DNA of 64,000 nucleotides, taken from NCBI GenBank assembly GCA_946811185.2, contig OX328107.1, positions 24,945,587-25,009,586 of the forward strand, written 5' to 3'. The notes under the pieces are model-generated. The model was not told where the DNA came from and did no database searches. It saw only the letters and a list, made by a program, of their open reading frames with translations. The translations under genes and the position numbers were made by a program. Below, piece after piece: positions 40,284 through 52,505 of the stretch; position 1 is the stretch's first letter; every line of letters begins with the position of its first letter. This DNA comes from Hippopus hippopus (lineage: Eukaryota > Mollusca > Bivalvia > Cardiida > Cardiidae).

Positions 40284-41456
40284 AGGGATGTCCCAGAATT
40301 ACGTAGACTTTTGTTGTAACTTGAAAACGACTGGTAATAAAAACAATGAAAAATGCCCAGATGAAAATGCATCTTTATTGCATATGTACAGCAAATTTCA
40401 CATTCGTACGGCATCTAAGTCTGAATCTATATACAGCAGACATACATAGGGGGTAACATATGCGGGGCAGCTCGTTACGATGTTATAATGCCATTCTGTC
40501 AGCGTAACTATTTCTACGTCACAATGTCACGTTGCAGTTCAATTCTTCTCGATATAGTCTCCGCCCAACTCAATAAACTTGTTGTGTCAGTGGACCCACT
40601 GGTCAAATACACACCTGTACCAACCTTTATCAAACCCTGTCAAAACACCCTGCACCGCTATAGACAGTTCATGGAACGAATCGAACTTCCTTCCTTTCAA
40701 AGCAGATTTGATAACTAGAAATAGTCAGAAGTGCATCGGAGCCATATCGGGCAAATAGGGGGTGTGTTTTACAACCTGAAAGTCTAGCAGACTAATCTCC
40801 AGCCAGGTAGATGCGGCGGAATGGGCAGGTGCGTGATCCTGGTCTCGTCGGTAGTAACTATATGGTCCAGATGTTTGTCTCCTTCCTTGCGATATTGTGC
40901 AATGAACTTTCTAGATGCAGCCACCCTCTTTTCCTTATGTTCTGGTGTAAGTTGCCTAGGTACCTGTCGTGAACTAAGTTTCCTCATGTTTAAATTATGA
41001 GTTAATATGCAATGAACTGTTCCTCTACCCATCCCGGTGATGTCACACACATCTTGAATGGTATAATGCCGGTCTTGATCAATGACATCCTTGACAGTAG
41101 AAAATGACGTCGCAGTCAAAGTTGATTTTCTTCCTCGACCCTTGTCATCTTCAATGCTCTCCCAGCCATCGTGAAAGGGCTTGTGCTACTTAAAAATTAA
41201 TGCTTGACAAACAGGACGCTTGATTCTGGCGCCTTCTAACATTTCCATTGTCTGCGTGGGTGTCTTCCCGAGATTCACACAAAACTTGATGATAGTACGA
41301 TGTTTAGTGTAACGCACTGACGTCATATTTTGTCCTATTTCTATAAGCAACAGTTGCTAGTTTTCTGCGATTACACACAAACAGTAACAGTTATGATGTC
41401 GTTGTTTTGAATGTACGTTGATATTATGTCACTCAATAATCACACAACATCCCGCT
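40284..41456 (-). mobile_element. Mariner-like element, internally deleted
   Basis: The left end GAGGGATGTCCCAGAATTAC and the right-end complement GCGGGATGTTGTGTGATTA are similar inverted ends. The interior is a transposase pseudogene lacking its catalytic centre. Confidence 0.65.
40530..41325 (-). pseudogene. Mariner transposase pseudogene
   Basis: The start MTSVRYTKHRTIIKFCVNLG at 41325 leads to FHDGWESIEDDKGRGRKSTL and then VKDVIDQDRHYTIQDVCDIT, GMGRGTVHCILTHNLNMRKL and LTPEHKEKRVAAS (helix-turn-helix and linker). HIVTTDET carries the first Asp. The segment with the second and third Asp is deleted. The C-terminus resumes as SALKGRKFDSFHELSIAVQG, GWYRCVFDQWVH and GGDYIEKN-stop near 40530. 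One TAG and the deletion disable it. It differs in sequence from the mariner at 29.7 kb. Confidence 0.75.
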
Positions 41457-41479
41457 ATTTTAGCGGAAGAAACGCGAAA

Positions 41480-42510
41480 GATATACATGGTAGAAGCTTA
41501 CAGGAACATAACAAAAAATGCACTGCCCCGCCTAACAGATACTTAGTTACTATGAAGACCTGAAAAACGATTGTATATCAGATATATATTGGATATGCAA
41601 AAAATGGCCATACAGCTTAGTAAGAATGAAATAATCCAAAACATTCCCAATTTTGATGAAAGAAGAACTTGGTATATCCTTACGTGCACATATACGAACC
41701 TGTGCCCAAGTGAAGTCGTCCAGAAAAAAAAATATACAATTGTTTATCAATAAACTGTTTTGTTTCGCTAGTCTATAGGCAGCCAGATTGACCAGATTCA
41801 GTGTAAACAAAAAAAAAAACCCAGCAGTTACCAAGTACTGCCTCACAGAAAATAATTCTTTCTGTAGAAATCTTAATTCTGTTATACATGACCATTTTGA
41901 CAAAAACGACAAAACCTCTGCTATCCTGATTTGAACATGTCTACTTACACAGTATTAGACTAAACATTGACAGAAAATAGACAGAATGATCATTTTTGAA
42001 AACAACAGCACTACATTTTCACTTGAAACACGATTAGGCCAGTCAGTCTATGCTGAAGTAAGGTAGAGGGGTGTCCTTAAAGGACAAAACATAAGTGTCA
42101 GTATCAGTTAGATACTCCAGCAGCATTATTACAGCCGTAAAACCTCTTACGCAAGAACCTTAGGTATTGGCTGATGACATTTTGTGGAAGGTTACAGGTT
42201 GAAGCTGCACAAGGGCTGTATTTGGTGGCAACAAACATGTCCATCATACATGTAGTTTGATACCTCATTCCGGTAGGTTAGCCTTGTGATTACTGTGTCT
42301 GCACTTACGGAATGGTTTTGTTTTGCAATTGTTAAAGCAGTGGTTTTTGTTGCTAGGGGCTGTCTGTTGTCATGGACTGGGGTTGTGACTCTGTATCTAA
42401 CTGGCATGGCAATTCAGCAACTTGACCCTGACATAAACATTGTATCTGGTTCAAGACTCGGTGATGGATGGATCAGTGGGGGAATAACCAATCTCATCAG
42501 AAGACATACA
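41480..42510. other. No confident gene
   Basis: ORFs of 60-120 codons on both strands around 41.55-41.91 kb are AT-rich and unlike any family I know. Confidence 0.45.
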
Positions 42511-42511
42511 T

Positions 42512-42898
42512 TCTGACCAACTTTCTTAAGTATTGACCATAACATATGGCCTCAAGAGTGTATACAAGTTTTTTAACTAAGATCTGACCTGGTGACCTAG
42601 TTTTTGACCCAAGCAGGCCAATTTTCAAACTTGTCTGAGATATTGTCAAGACAAACATTCTGACCAACTGTCATGAGTGCTGGACTGAAAATGTGGCCTC
42701 AAGAGCATAACTAAGCTTTTTCAAAGATTTATCCTGCAAGTCCAACATTCTGACTAAGTTTCATGAGTATGAGACTGAAAATGTGGCCTCTAGAGCCTAT
42801 ACAAAGTAATTCTTAACAACACTTGATGGACAATGGATGACAGACACAGCACGATCACAAAAGCTCATCTTGAGCACTTTATGCTCAGATGAGCTAAA
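42512..42898 (+). mobile_element. ACAAGAG-class element, 3' part
   Basis: Two to three units of the roughly 145-bp satellite (AACATTCTGACCAA, GACCTGGTGACCTAG). Then GACAGACACAGCACGATCAC and the terminal hairpin CTTGAGCACTTTATGCTCAG followed by ATGAGCTAAAAA. The 5' end is missing. Confidence 0.75.
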
Positions 42899-42962
42899 AA
42901 TGTTCACATCTCAAGGGAAAGGGTCTTTGGGAAATATCACAAAGTAAGTCTGATTATGCTAC

Positions 42963-43191
42963 TTAACCCGTTACCAGACGACAAATTTTTAGACTGGTCC
43001 AAATTGAAAGAAGTTGCAGACGACATTTCAAAGTGTGTGTAAATTGAAAAATAAGTACCATATAGGGTAGAAAACATTGTGAGAAAAGGAGAAATTGCTT
43101 GTTACAAGCAATTTCTTCTTTTCTCACAATGTTTTCCTTAATATTACTCTTCAGGGGCGTCAAAACAAGGGATTGAGTGGTAATGGGTTAA
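42963..43191 (-). mobile_element. Hairpin MITE family H with compensatory arm changes
   Basis: TTAA at 42963 and 43188. In the hairpin 43070-43136 both arms read ATTGCTTG/CAAGCAAT and GTGAG/CTCAC, where other copies read AATGCTGG/CCAGCATT and GTGGG/CCCAC. Pairing is kept at all but one position. Confidence 0.93.
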
Positions 43192-44300
43192 CATCATGAT
43201 AGCTTCACTTTATATTCCAACATCTCCTGCAGAGAGGGGCCCTCTGAGAACTTTTTATATAATGCTCTATTTTTTTATCTATTTAAGTAGAGTTTCACTT
43301 CAACTATACATGTCCATTTCGCATCTGTATCTTAAATAATGAAGTTAATAGCTGGTATTCTTTGAAAGTATGGCTCCAGACATTCTGAAACTGTAGATCA
43401 GCTACAGTTTTGACCCCATCGCCAGTGCCATTTTGGCCACTCCCTTTTTTGCAAAATGATAATTTCCTAAAGATTCAGACACTAAAAAAATAGTTACTTT
43501 TACTGTCCATAAACATTTGCAAATTACAGTAATTCCAAAAATATGGGTTTGGATGGTCACAAAATACCGCGGATGGCTTGAAAATGAAGAAAACTTGCCT
43601 GTTTCAAACCAGATTTGGAAAAAATTGACCATTTGGCATAAGATAAATTTGCCATGTATCCCTAAATTTTGTCAATTTTTTACTGCTAGGATGATATTTA
43701 GTTTTAGAAAATTACTTTACAATATGTTAATTTCAAAATCCAAAGGCAGACAAATATTTGACCATTGTTCCAAATATTCAAGTTGAAAACGTTAACACAT
43801 TTTCATAACACAAAAACATATCAGAAAGTACATGAAAACAAAAATACAACTAATTAAAGTGGAAAAAAAATCATAAATAATGTAGACAGCTGCAAGGGAA
43901 ACATGCTTTTGCATAAGAATGAAGTGATGATTGCGCAATAATCATAATATTCAGAAGTGGGACGTTTAGAACTGTCAAGTACGTGAAACATTTTAAAACA
44001 TTTTGTATGGGAAAATATGAACAACTGTTTTTAAAAGTCAATAAAAAGTTTTTGTTGCCATCTTTATAGACCCTCTTTCTATTTAACATAAAATTTGTGT
44101 CTCACAGACTTAGTATGTTTGTTATAGGAAATGAATAATGATAAATGCAGTCAAGAACATTAAAGTCACGTACATGCACTGAATTGTGGTTTTTTTGACA
44201 GTTTTGACAGTTTTCTTGACTGAGTTTAAAATTTAATGTGTCAGTAATGAGTACAATGAATGCTGGTCCCAATATAGGTTCAACGCTTACTGGTACACCT
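43192..44300. other. No recognisable feature
   Basis: AT-rich; ORFs below 90 codons only. Confidence 0.45.
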
Positions 44301-44308
44301 TTCCTAAT

Positions 44309-44340
44309 GAATAGAAGCTTCATTAGGAAATGTTATGTCA
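44309..44340. other. Short perfect inverted repeat
   Basis: TTTCCTAATGAA and TTCATTAGGAAA separated by 7 nt (TAGAAGC). Confidence 0.7.
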
Positions 44341-44478
44341 AGTATGTTAACTATGTCTTAAAACCAAGCAGGAATACATTTGTCATGCTTTCTGCATAAA
44401 TATTTGTAGACATTGCTGAATATTTACATGTAGTATTTAGTGTTACATAAGTTTTTTTTTAAGTTCTACATGTTCCAG

Positions 44479-44573
44479 TTTCTGTGTTCCATGGTCAGGT
44501 ATGTGAAGAGTGATTGTACTGTGAAAACAGCTAATCGTAAAATGACCCCATTCATGTTTTCCATTGAGTTGAG
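44479..44573 (+). CDS. Candidate internal exon, unknown gene
   Basis: A T-rich tract and TTCCAG precede 31 codons (FLCSMVRYVKSDCTVKTANR, KMTPFMFSIEL) plus two bases, then the strong donor GAG|GTAAGTG. Only this frame is open. Phase 0 at its start matches the end of the candidate exon at 39866. Confidence 0.35.
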
Positions 44574-44794
44574 GTAAGTGAATGTTAACATAAAGTTGAA
44601 AATATAGGAAAATAAATTTCATTTTCGATCATTTTCTAGCATGAACTTGCTCTTTTAACAGACTATGAATGATATTGCATGCTCTGAAATTAGTGGGATC
44701 TGTCTTTATAAAGGGCAACATTCTCTTATTAGGCGCTCTTTTCTCCAATGGAAATGTATATTGGGTATATTTGGTGCTCTAAGCGTTAATTTGA

Positions 44795-44853
44795 GGTCTG
44801 CAGTGCTTCTGAATTAGACAAGTCTAAAATTCTGTTATCTGGGAGAGAATTAA
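44795..44853 (+). mobile_element. Hairpin MITE family H, 3' remnant
   Basis: GACAAGTCTAAAATTCTGTT to the TTAA at 44850. That TTAA is also the start of the next element. Confidence 0.55.
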
Positions 44854-45060
44854 CCCTTATCTTGCTAAATAAGTGAGATGAAACTTTTAACCTGATGGTA
44901 TAAACACAAATTTTGCTGTTTTAAAGGTAATTTTGGGGGGAAAATATGTCCTTGTCAAACAGTGTAGATCAAAGATCAGACTGCAAGTTCTGTGCAGTTT
45001 GATTTTGATCTACACTGTCCGCAACAGATCAGTGAGTCGCACTTGGTAGCCTAAGGGTAA
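44850..45060 (-). mobile_element. Foldback MITE family F, minus orientation
   Basis: Contains GTGTAGATCAAAGATCAGAC / GATCTACACTGTCCGCA, and ends AGTGAGTCGCACTTGGTAGC, then CTAAGGGTAA. Confidence 0.75.
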
Positions 45061-45673
45061 ATGGAGCATAATAAAAATGTGTGTCAAATCAAAACTTTTT
45101 GTATAATACTGATGAACATTACAGAATACAATCTTCTGTGCAAAAAAAAAAGAAACAGGATGGTTACACTCAGTTAAAAGGTTTGTGCAAGTTTGGTGTT
45201 TAGATAATTTGATTTTCATTTACAATCAGGATATCCCATTTACTTTTGTGACACCAGATAGTATTAAAAATCAAAGCCTTAATACGAGCGACGTGAATGG
45301 TTTGTGGAACAAATATCTATTAATTCGAATGACAACTTAAGATTCTAGATCTTAAAATCAATGGGTTTTGAGTTCGAATTCCGTCTTTGCCTAAACTAAT
45401 TTTGAGTGTTGTCAAAAGTAGAAAGCATTTTTCTTTCGGAGATTTATACATGTGAAAAAGGGCTAACTGTCCCTGATTTCCTGAACAAAGTAAAGACAGT
45501 TCCTTGACAATTTCGTTATGTCCAGAACAATATCTTGGAATGATTATTGGTTTACATACTTGTAAAGACCATTGTACAGGAACAAATTTCCTCACTGCAT
45601 GTAGATCTAGATCTACATAAGAAAGGCTTTGATTTTTACGAGGAATTGGTCAGTTGGGAAGAATACTAGTATA

Positions 45674-47347
45674 CATGGATCCGTGGTGATGAGATAAACC
45701 GACTTCCTTGGTTACTGTTGCCAAGGGCTCCAAACAACCATAGTCAATACATACACAGTATAGCAGATAGGCTACTTAAATCATGCTGTCATGGCTGTTT
45801 CCCTCAATAAAATTCCGGAAAAAAATATTTTAATCATATGTTTCTGCCGAGGATAAATTCTCGATAAGTAATTTGAAGATGTCTGAACTAATTTACACAA
45901 GGATATGTACAAAAAGGGCGAATTACGGGGCTACGGACGATGTAACAGATCTACTTGTTTAACAAAGTTTTGAACTTCACTGCGAAAGAATAAAAAACAT
46001 CAACAAATCTCCGTTTTGCCACAGAATAAAAGAATTAAAGATACTTATTGCTTTCGTTGGGCTAGTAAAGTCATCTCAACATAATACCAAATTGAATAAC
46101 ACTGAATTACAAGCATTTCGAAAATTTTATAGATTCTCTGATTCTAAAGAGAGGTTTAAGTTAATGAAAAATTTCAAGATCAGGTTAAGGGGAAAAGGGT
46201 TGTCTGATGATTTTAAAATGCGTTAAGTGTGCTGTGAATTTAGAAACTTATTAATATCATTGACGGTAGTTTGTTTTATCTTATGATATACTGAAGACAA
46301 CGGGTGGTCAAGTTGATTAGGGCGGCAAATTGGTCTGCAATCAAACACACTGCCTATCAATCAACAGTTTATCAACTCACCCTTTGTGCTAATGTGCAGA
46401 TGTGCTAATCAGCATAAACTCTTCATCAAATGACAAAATTTGTAGAACAATCCAAACTCAAATATTTGCAGAGACAAAAATAAATGACTCAAAAATTAAA
46501 TTTCATTTTTGAAAAAACAAAAAACACTGTGAGAAAAGGAGAAAATGGACCAGCATTTCCTCCTTTTTCCGCAATGCTTTCAAAAGCTTTCTCAGGGTCG
46601 TTAAAACTCGGAGTTATGTGGTAAACAGTTGAAACGGCTAAGTAAAAAGAAAAATTTACAAGTTGCCTATTGAGCTAAACTTCCACCAGTACAGAAGTTA
46701 GACTTTTTTAAAATTGAATTCGACTCTTAGTGAGGAAGAACTACACGTCAAAGTGCTTATTGTAAATAGCAGATAGTTTAAATCCAAGACTAAACATCAT
46801 GTAATTTGCAATCTGATCTTTATCTACACATTCAGCATACTCTTCATGCACCATGGTTTAAGATAAATGTCAAACTAAAATATTGGTGACAAGTTACTCG
46901 GCCACTTTTTGGATGTGCATAGGTTATTTAACAAGGTTAGATATTCAAGTAAAGGTATTTTCTTTTTATTAGTATTTCATATAGGTCTATTTTACATTAC
47001 CATTTTTATCTTTCAGAGGGGAAAAAATTATAGATTTAATTAATCCATTAATCCAGCGCTGATCAGAACTCTTAACATATGTTCAAATTTTCAGTCATTA
47101 TCATAAATCAAACTTGTGTACAGCCTCTGCGTGATCGCACGTCAGTGGTACACGTTCGCAAAGCACATATTTTCAACTTATTCTTACATTCAAACGTTTA
47201 AAACACAAAATAAATAAATACTATTGCACCCTTCCAACGTTAACAGTCGTTTATTTGGGAGCTGAAATACCAGACACCAAGGCTGCACATGGGGTAGAAT
47301 AAATGCGATGACCTGATTGGTCAAATATCGATTTCCACGGATCCATG
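45674..47347 (-). mobile_element. TA-flanked 1.7-kb element, copy B
   Basis: Same 13-bp ends (CATGGATCCGTGG / CCACGGATCCATG) with TA at 45672 and 47348. Its whole length is the reverse complement of copy A, including the nested MITE (46420-46636). It lies inside the left arm of the large inverted duplication; the right arm lacks it. Confidence 0.88.
46420..46636 (-). mobile_element. Hairpin MITE family H nested in copy B
   Basis: Counterpart of 24042-24266. The hairpin has lost part of its loop (AAAATGGACCAGCATTT). Confidence 0.75.
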
Positions 47348-47349
47348 TA

Positions 47350-47420
47350 TTGAGCAGCGTACTGGTAAAAGGAACTTCAGGAACGCATGGTAGGTGCACT
47401 TGCCGCCACAATGAATATAC
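47350..47420 (+). mobile_element. SINE fragment
   Basis: GTACTGGTAAAAGGAACTTC and GCATGGTAGGTGCACTTGCC, the 3' half of the SINE body. Confidence 0.5.
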
Positions 47421-47606
47421 ACACAAAAGGAAAAGAACAAACGAACAAACAAAATCTTTCTTTCATTTCTTCGTTAGTGAACAGGTCTACCCATGTTTAC
47501 CTGGAGTTTCTTTAAAATAAGAGTGCTTAGATCGCTAAAATCAGATTATACACTATGTGGCTTTCCTTTTTCATCCCATCAGCTTTCCTACACATCCATT
47601 GTTGAA

Positions 47607-48120
47607 TGAATGAATGAATGAATGTTGTTTTATGGCGCATCGACAACTTTGGTCATTTAGCGCGCATATCTGTGTTAAAAGATAATAAAAGTGGAATTGT
47701 TTAAACCGAATAAAGTTTGAATACATTAATGATAATAAAGGAATTGAATTAAGAAGTATTATGTGTGATCTTAATATGCATAAAGGGTATTATTGAGTTA
47801 CAGGGCAATCCCTATCTACTCAATAGTTTTAAATGATACGAGTTAAGAATGTGATAAAAAGTATGAAGTAAATGCTGGATTGATAGTAAGAAGTCTTTAA
47901 ATGAGGTAGAAATATGTGTCATTTATAATGTACATAAAATATGACATTGAGTGGCTGGGAATTCCCTGCCTACTCAAGACCTTTAACAGGTAAAACTGAC
48001 GATATTGCTTTTCCTTGGAAATGAATGTTAAAACTGGTAAAGATTGGAGCCTCCAATGGGATCAGTATACTCCCATTAAGGAAGTCTGTCTCCAATGAGA
48101 TAAGATACTCCATTGTTGAA
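47607..48120. mobile_element. 514-bp insert bounded by a 12-bp direct repeat
   Basis: TCCATTGTTGAA occurs at 47595-47606 and 48109-48120, and the right arm of the duplication has only one version of it. The insert starts with (TGAA)n. Origin unknown. Confidence 0.55.
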
Positions 48121-48235
48121 ACAGTGATCAGTGCAGAGACAGGAATGAATTCTGTCGCAATGACTAGATCTAGATCTATCATCAATCCTTGGAAAGAAAT
48201 TTGCCGAGTTATCGCATAGATATCCAACTTATGGC
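48109..48235 (-). mobile_element. SINE fragment in the left arm
   Basis: GAATGAATTCTGTCGCAATG and CATCAATCCTTGGAAAGAAA; the counterpart lies at 52585-52715 in the right arm. Confidence 0.55.
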
Positions 48236-48311
48236 AAAAAAATGCCATACTTTTAGATCTATTAACAAGCTTTCGTAACATTAAATAAATATATTTGAGC
48301 CATGTTGCCAT

Positions 48312-48550
48312 AAAAGAGGGTTTAATGCATCTCCGTGATGCATGATACCAAGCAAGTCATCACATAACTATACATCCATATTGTATGATAACTGACTGAA
48401 TCAAAAGGCATGCAAACCGGTCCTTTGAACCTGTAGAATGTTGAAAAATAGATCTAGCAAAGAGTTTTGACCCAGGTTACCTTGCGCTGACTGCACAGGC
48501 CGACCTGAGTCAATAGTTTTTGCAAATGCATTAAGCCCCCTTTTTACAGA
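48312..48550 (-). mobile_element. Foldback MITE family P, left-arm copy
   Basis: GGGTTTAATGCATCTCCGTG, GATACCAAGCAAGTCATCAC and a worn central palindrome (GACCCAGGTTACCTTGCGCT). Counterpart 52235-52505. Confidence 0.65.
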
Positions 48551-49177
48551 TAATAAATCCAGCTTTCTCTGTAAATGGTATTTTGAAACAGCCAAAAAAC
48601 TAGTTTAGTCATGATTTCTTCGACACAATATTTTCCGCGAAAAACGGCTCGTGAATGACGCAAGAATAGTATGATTAATGACATCATTATTTGCTAGCAT
48701 AGATCATTGTGTATGTTTATATACAAATAGATGCTAAATACGCTGAAAGTAAGTAAGAAATTAGATAATCTGTACTCATTAAACTGATAATGATTTTTAA
48801 GTAGTCATCCGATCGGTAGATAATGTTTGTCATTTTTGACCAATCAGGTACTTGTGCGAAAGATTGTCATACGTGTGACGCTGTGCGACTAACCGGAAGA
48901 CACTCAATTTTAAGTCATCCCTATTTAGATTTAGACTAAAACCCAGAACAAAGTCAGAATTTCATTTTTGAAAATCTAGAACGGTGTTACCGCAAAATGA
49001 GCTTCACTCGTTACGGGCTTTGCCCGTAACTCGCTGTCGCTCGTTATGAAGTCATTGTACATATTTAAATGTGATCCCACATAACTAACCCATGTTGCTG
49101 ATAAAATGGCAATCTAGCAAGCCTTTTTGAAAATCTGGGCTGGTATCTATAGTTACTTGAAGAGGTTTTGCATTACT

Positions 49178-49330
49178 TTAAAAACCTCTTACCACATGAT
49201 AAAATGAAACATGGCTCAGATTCTAGACTAAATGGTAGTCTATAAAAGAGTAGCAAAACACTTTGGGGAAAGGAAAATATGCTGGCTACCAGCATGTTCT
49301 CCTTTTCTCTAAACATTTTCAGAAGCTTTC
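49178..49330 (-). mobile_element. Hairpin MITE family H, truncated
   Basis: CTCTTACCACATGATAAAAT then the hairpin GAAAATATGCTGGCTACCAG. The right part is replaced by the next element at about 49330. Confidence 0.7.
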
Positions 49331-49334
49331 AAGA

Positions 49335-50021
49335 GTATTGGACTGAAAATGTGGCCTTTAGAGCGTACACAAGGTTTTTCTAAGATTCGACCTAGTGACC
49401 TAGTTTTTGACCCATTTTCAAACTCGTCCAAGATGTTATCAAGAAAAACATTCTGACCTATTTTCAAGACTATTGGCCTCTAGAGCATACTTAAAGTTTT
49501 TTAAAGATTGGTCCGAGTGACTAAGTTTTTGACCTGACATGACCCATTTTCAAACTCTTCTGAGATATCTTCAAGACAAAGATTCTGACTAACTGTCAAG
49601 AGTATTGGACTGAAAGTGTGGCCTCTAGGGCGTACACAAGGTTTATCTAAGGTTTGACCTAGTGACCTGGTTTTTCACCTGACGTGACCCGTTTTCAAAC
49701 TCGTCCAAGATATCATCAAGACAAAGATTCTGACTAACTTTCAAGATTATTGGACTGAAAGTGTGGTCTCTAGAGCATACACATGGTTTTTCTAAGATTT
49801 GACCTAGTGACCTAGTTTTTGACCTGACATGACCCATTTTTGAACTCGTCCGAGATATGATCAAGGCAAACATTCTGACAAAGTTTCATGAGTATCAGAC
49901 TGAAAATGTGGCCTCTAGAGCGTACACAAGGTAAAAGTTGACGAAGCACGAGGGACGCCGGACCCAGCACGATCACAAAAGCTAACCTTGAGCACTTCGT
50001 GCTCAGATGAGCTAAAAACCA
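49335..50021 (+). mobile_element. ACAAGAG-class element, 3' part with 145-bp satellite
   Basis: Four units of the roughly 145-bp repeat (TCTAGAGCATACAC, TTTGACCTAGTGACCTAG, TCAAGACAAAGATTCTGAC). Then GGACGCCGGACCCAGCACGA and the terminal hairpin CTTGAGCACTTCGTGCTCAG with ATGAGCTAAAAA. Confidence 0.75.
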
Positions 50022-50300
50022 GTGGATCCAGTGTGGCTCAAACCTGGGGCCTCCAAGTCACAAGTTCTACACTTTATCTCTGAGCCATTCAGGACCCCAA
50101 ACCATTTTTGAAGTTTGGTTCAAATTAAAATGCTGCAAGACACTGCTATCATTGATTCAATTTAGCTGGGAACATAATTATATAAGATTAGTTTGAGAAA
50201 ACAAAGAACATTTAAGATTTATAAGTAGAGAATGTCAGGTTTGAATTACACTATAACTTATCAGCCTTTTCAGATTTTTTGTGCAATTTAAGAAATTTTG

Positions 50301-50515
50301 TTAACCCTTTACCACACAAACCTTAGTTTTAATGATCCTAAGAGAATAGGCTTTTGGAAATATTGTGGGGGAAAAAAAGAAAATCTGGTTCCACTGGCAT
50401 ATTCTTTTTGCCACAAAGTTTTCTACCTTTTAAAAGACAAATCTGTCTTTTGAGCCATATTCAAATTTGGCGTCAGCATGATGTCTGCATATGCTTTCAT
50501 TTTGGACAAGTCAGG
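50301..50515 (+). mobile_element. Hairpin MITE family H, decayed hairpin
   Basis: TTAACCCTTTACCACACAAA at the left; the hairpin arms are mispaired (GGGGGAAAAAAAGAAAATCT). The right end is lost. Confidence 0.75.
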
Positions 50516-50879
50516 TGTTTTTCTTGAAAAAGTAGAAATTATTTCAACAAACAGAAAGGTTGTTTTTACCAAATTAGAGATTTTTCTTCACTAAATTATA
50601 TCAAGGAAATATAAATTTGACAGAGAGAAAGAGTAGAGGTTATCCTTTTGTGAACAGGCCATGGTAGTTAAGAATATCATACATACCTGCAGTTCTAGAA
50701 AGGGTCCAGATTTGATCCATAAATTCTGTGGAACGATTAGACTCCCACCAGTTTAAGTCTTGTTTAGAACTAATTGTAGACATACTTCTTATAAAAGCTA
50801 ATTACTGGTTTTGGTTCTGGTAGGTTCGCTTCTGTAAAACATTAGTTTAAAACCAGGGCAAATGGTAGCAAACCTAGTA

Positions 50880-50975
50880 CTGTTTTTTTCATGCATTGTG
50901 CAGTCTGATATTGATCTATGCTATCTGTAAAAGTCATTTTTTTGCCTTTCTTTAAGAAAATGGTAAAAGTAGATA
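50880..50975. mobile_element. Foldback MITE family F fragment
   Basis: GTGCAGTCTGATATTGATCT and CTATCTGTAAAAGTCATTTT only. Confidence 0.4.
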
Positions 50976-51527
50976 CACTGATGTATCTTTTAAAAACCTG
51001 GCAAAAAAATCTTAAATGTAAAAGGCTGACTTTGCAATGAAACACAGCTGCCCCTGAATAGACCGACAACTTTTCAAGCTTGCCTTGATCTGTCATTGGT
51101 GACAGCTCCTTATTTTCGAGTAATTGCCAACCTGCCATTAACTTCACTTCAACTAGGCTGCCTTTTATGGAATATCATGGCTACAATTTTTCTAACCATT
51201 ACTTCTACTGATGCGAATCTTACCCTTCCCCGAAATTTATGGGTGAAGGAAAAATAAACCATCATGTGATGAATTTCTTACAATTACATGTATCTCCACC
51301 TGAATAAATCAACATTGTCATTCCTTCAGGTATGCCTTGATCCATTAACTGTATTTCTGTGTTTAGAATCTTTACAGAATCTTGTAATATTCATTACAGA
51401 CATAAGACTTCTATTATTTCTGAATTAACTAAATTTGCTGTCTAATTTATACATCCTTGATACTTAACAGTGCATGGAAATCAATCATTAGGCAGTAACA
51501 ACCTTTCTGATCAAGTGAATGCCATGT

Positions 51528-51730
51528 CACAAGTCTTTCCAAATCAACAACAATCTAGACCTACTTAATTTGGAAGCACTTTCAGATAATATAACTAGAT
51601 TTATGACTTTTTGCATCCAAAAGGTAGAAAACATAGTGCGAAAAGGACAAGCTGCTGGTTACTTTTACCACAGTTTTCTTTTTTTTTTTTTACACATTGC
51701 TTTCAAAAACCTTCTTCTTTGGGGTCCTTA
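51528..51730 (-). mobile_element. Hairpin MITE family H cut by the right arm
   Basis: The family sequence runs up to CTTCTTCTTTGGGGTCCTTA, where the arm sequence TAACGAGCGACAGCGAG takes over; about 35 bp of the MITE end is missing. Confidence 0.7.
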
Positions 51731-52234
51731 TAACGAGCGACAGCGAGTTACGGGCTAAGCCCGTAACGAGCAAAGCTCGTTTTGCGGTAACACCTTTCTA
51801 GATTTTTAAAAATAAAATATCCGACTTCGTTCTGGGTTTTAGTCTAAATCTAAATAGGGATGACTAAAAATTGAATGTCTTCCGGTTGGTCGCACAGCAT
51901 CACGCGTATCACAATCTTTCGCACATTTACTTCATTAGTCAAAAATGACAAAAATTACCTACCAACTGGATTATTATTTAAAAATCATCGTCAGTTTAAT
52001 GAGTACAGATTATCTGACTTCCTACTTACTTTCAGGGTATTAAACATCTATTTTTGTATAAATATATGCAATGATCTATGCTAGCATATAATGACGTCAT
52101 TAATCATACTGTTTTTACGTCATGCATGAGCTGTTTTTTCGCGGAAAATATTGTGTCGAAGAAATCATGACTAGATCTAGTTTCTTGACTGTTTCAAAAT
52201 TACCATTTACAGAGAAATTAGGATTTATGATCTG

Positions 52235-52505
52235 TGAAAAGGGGGCTTAATGCATCTGCAAAAAATATCGACCCAGGTCTGCACACTCCGCACAAGCCGA
52301 TCTGGATCAAAACTCTACTGCACTATGCTAGATCTTCGATAAATTTTATGTATTTAAGGACCATGACTCGTGATTCAGTAAGTTATCTTACAAAATGGAT
52401 GAGACCTCTAGGCCTATATGGATCTAGATCTATATAATTATGTGATGACTTGCTTGGTGCTTGGTATCATGCATCACGAAGACGCATTCAACCCTCTTTT
52501 ACCGC
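52235..52505 (+). mobile_element. Foldback MITE family P, right-arm copy
   Basis: GGGGGCTTAATGCATCTGCA to CATGCATCACGAAGACGCAT, inverse of 48312-48550. Confidence 0.65.

Larger units (their letters stand above)
45240..49045 (+). repeat. Left arm of a large inverted duplication
   Basis: Three segments match the right arm in inverted orientation: 45240-45630 with 53290-53600, 47490-47606 with 52690-52815, and 48109-49045 with 51732-52690. The left arm also carries the TA element copy B (45674-47347) and a 514-bp left-specific insert (47607-48120). Confidence 0.8.
49046..51731. other. Centre of the inverted duplication
   Basis: Not shared with itself in inverted orientation. It holds a MITE next to each inner boundary (49178-49330, 51528-51730), a satellite-bearing element (49335-50021) and a further MITE (50301-50515). 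Confidence 0.6.
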
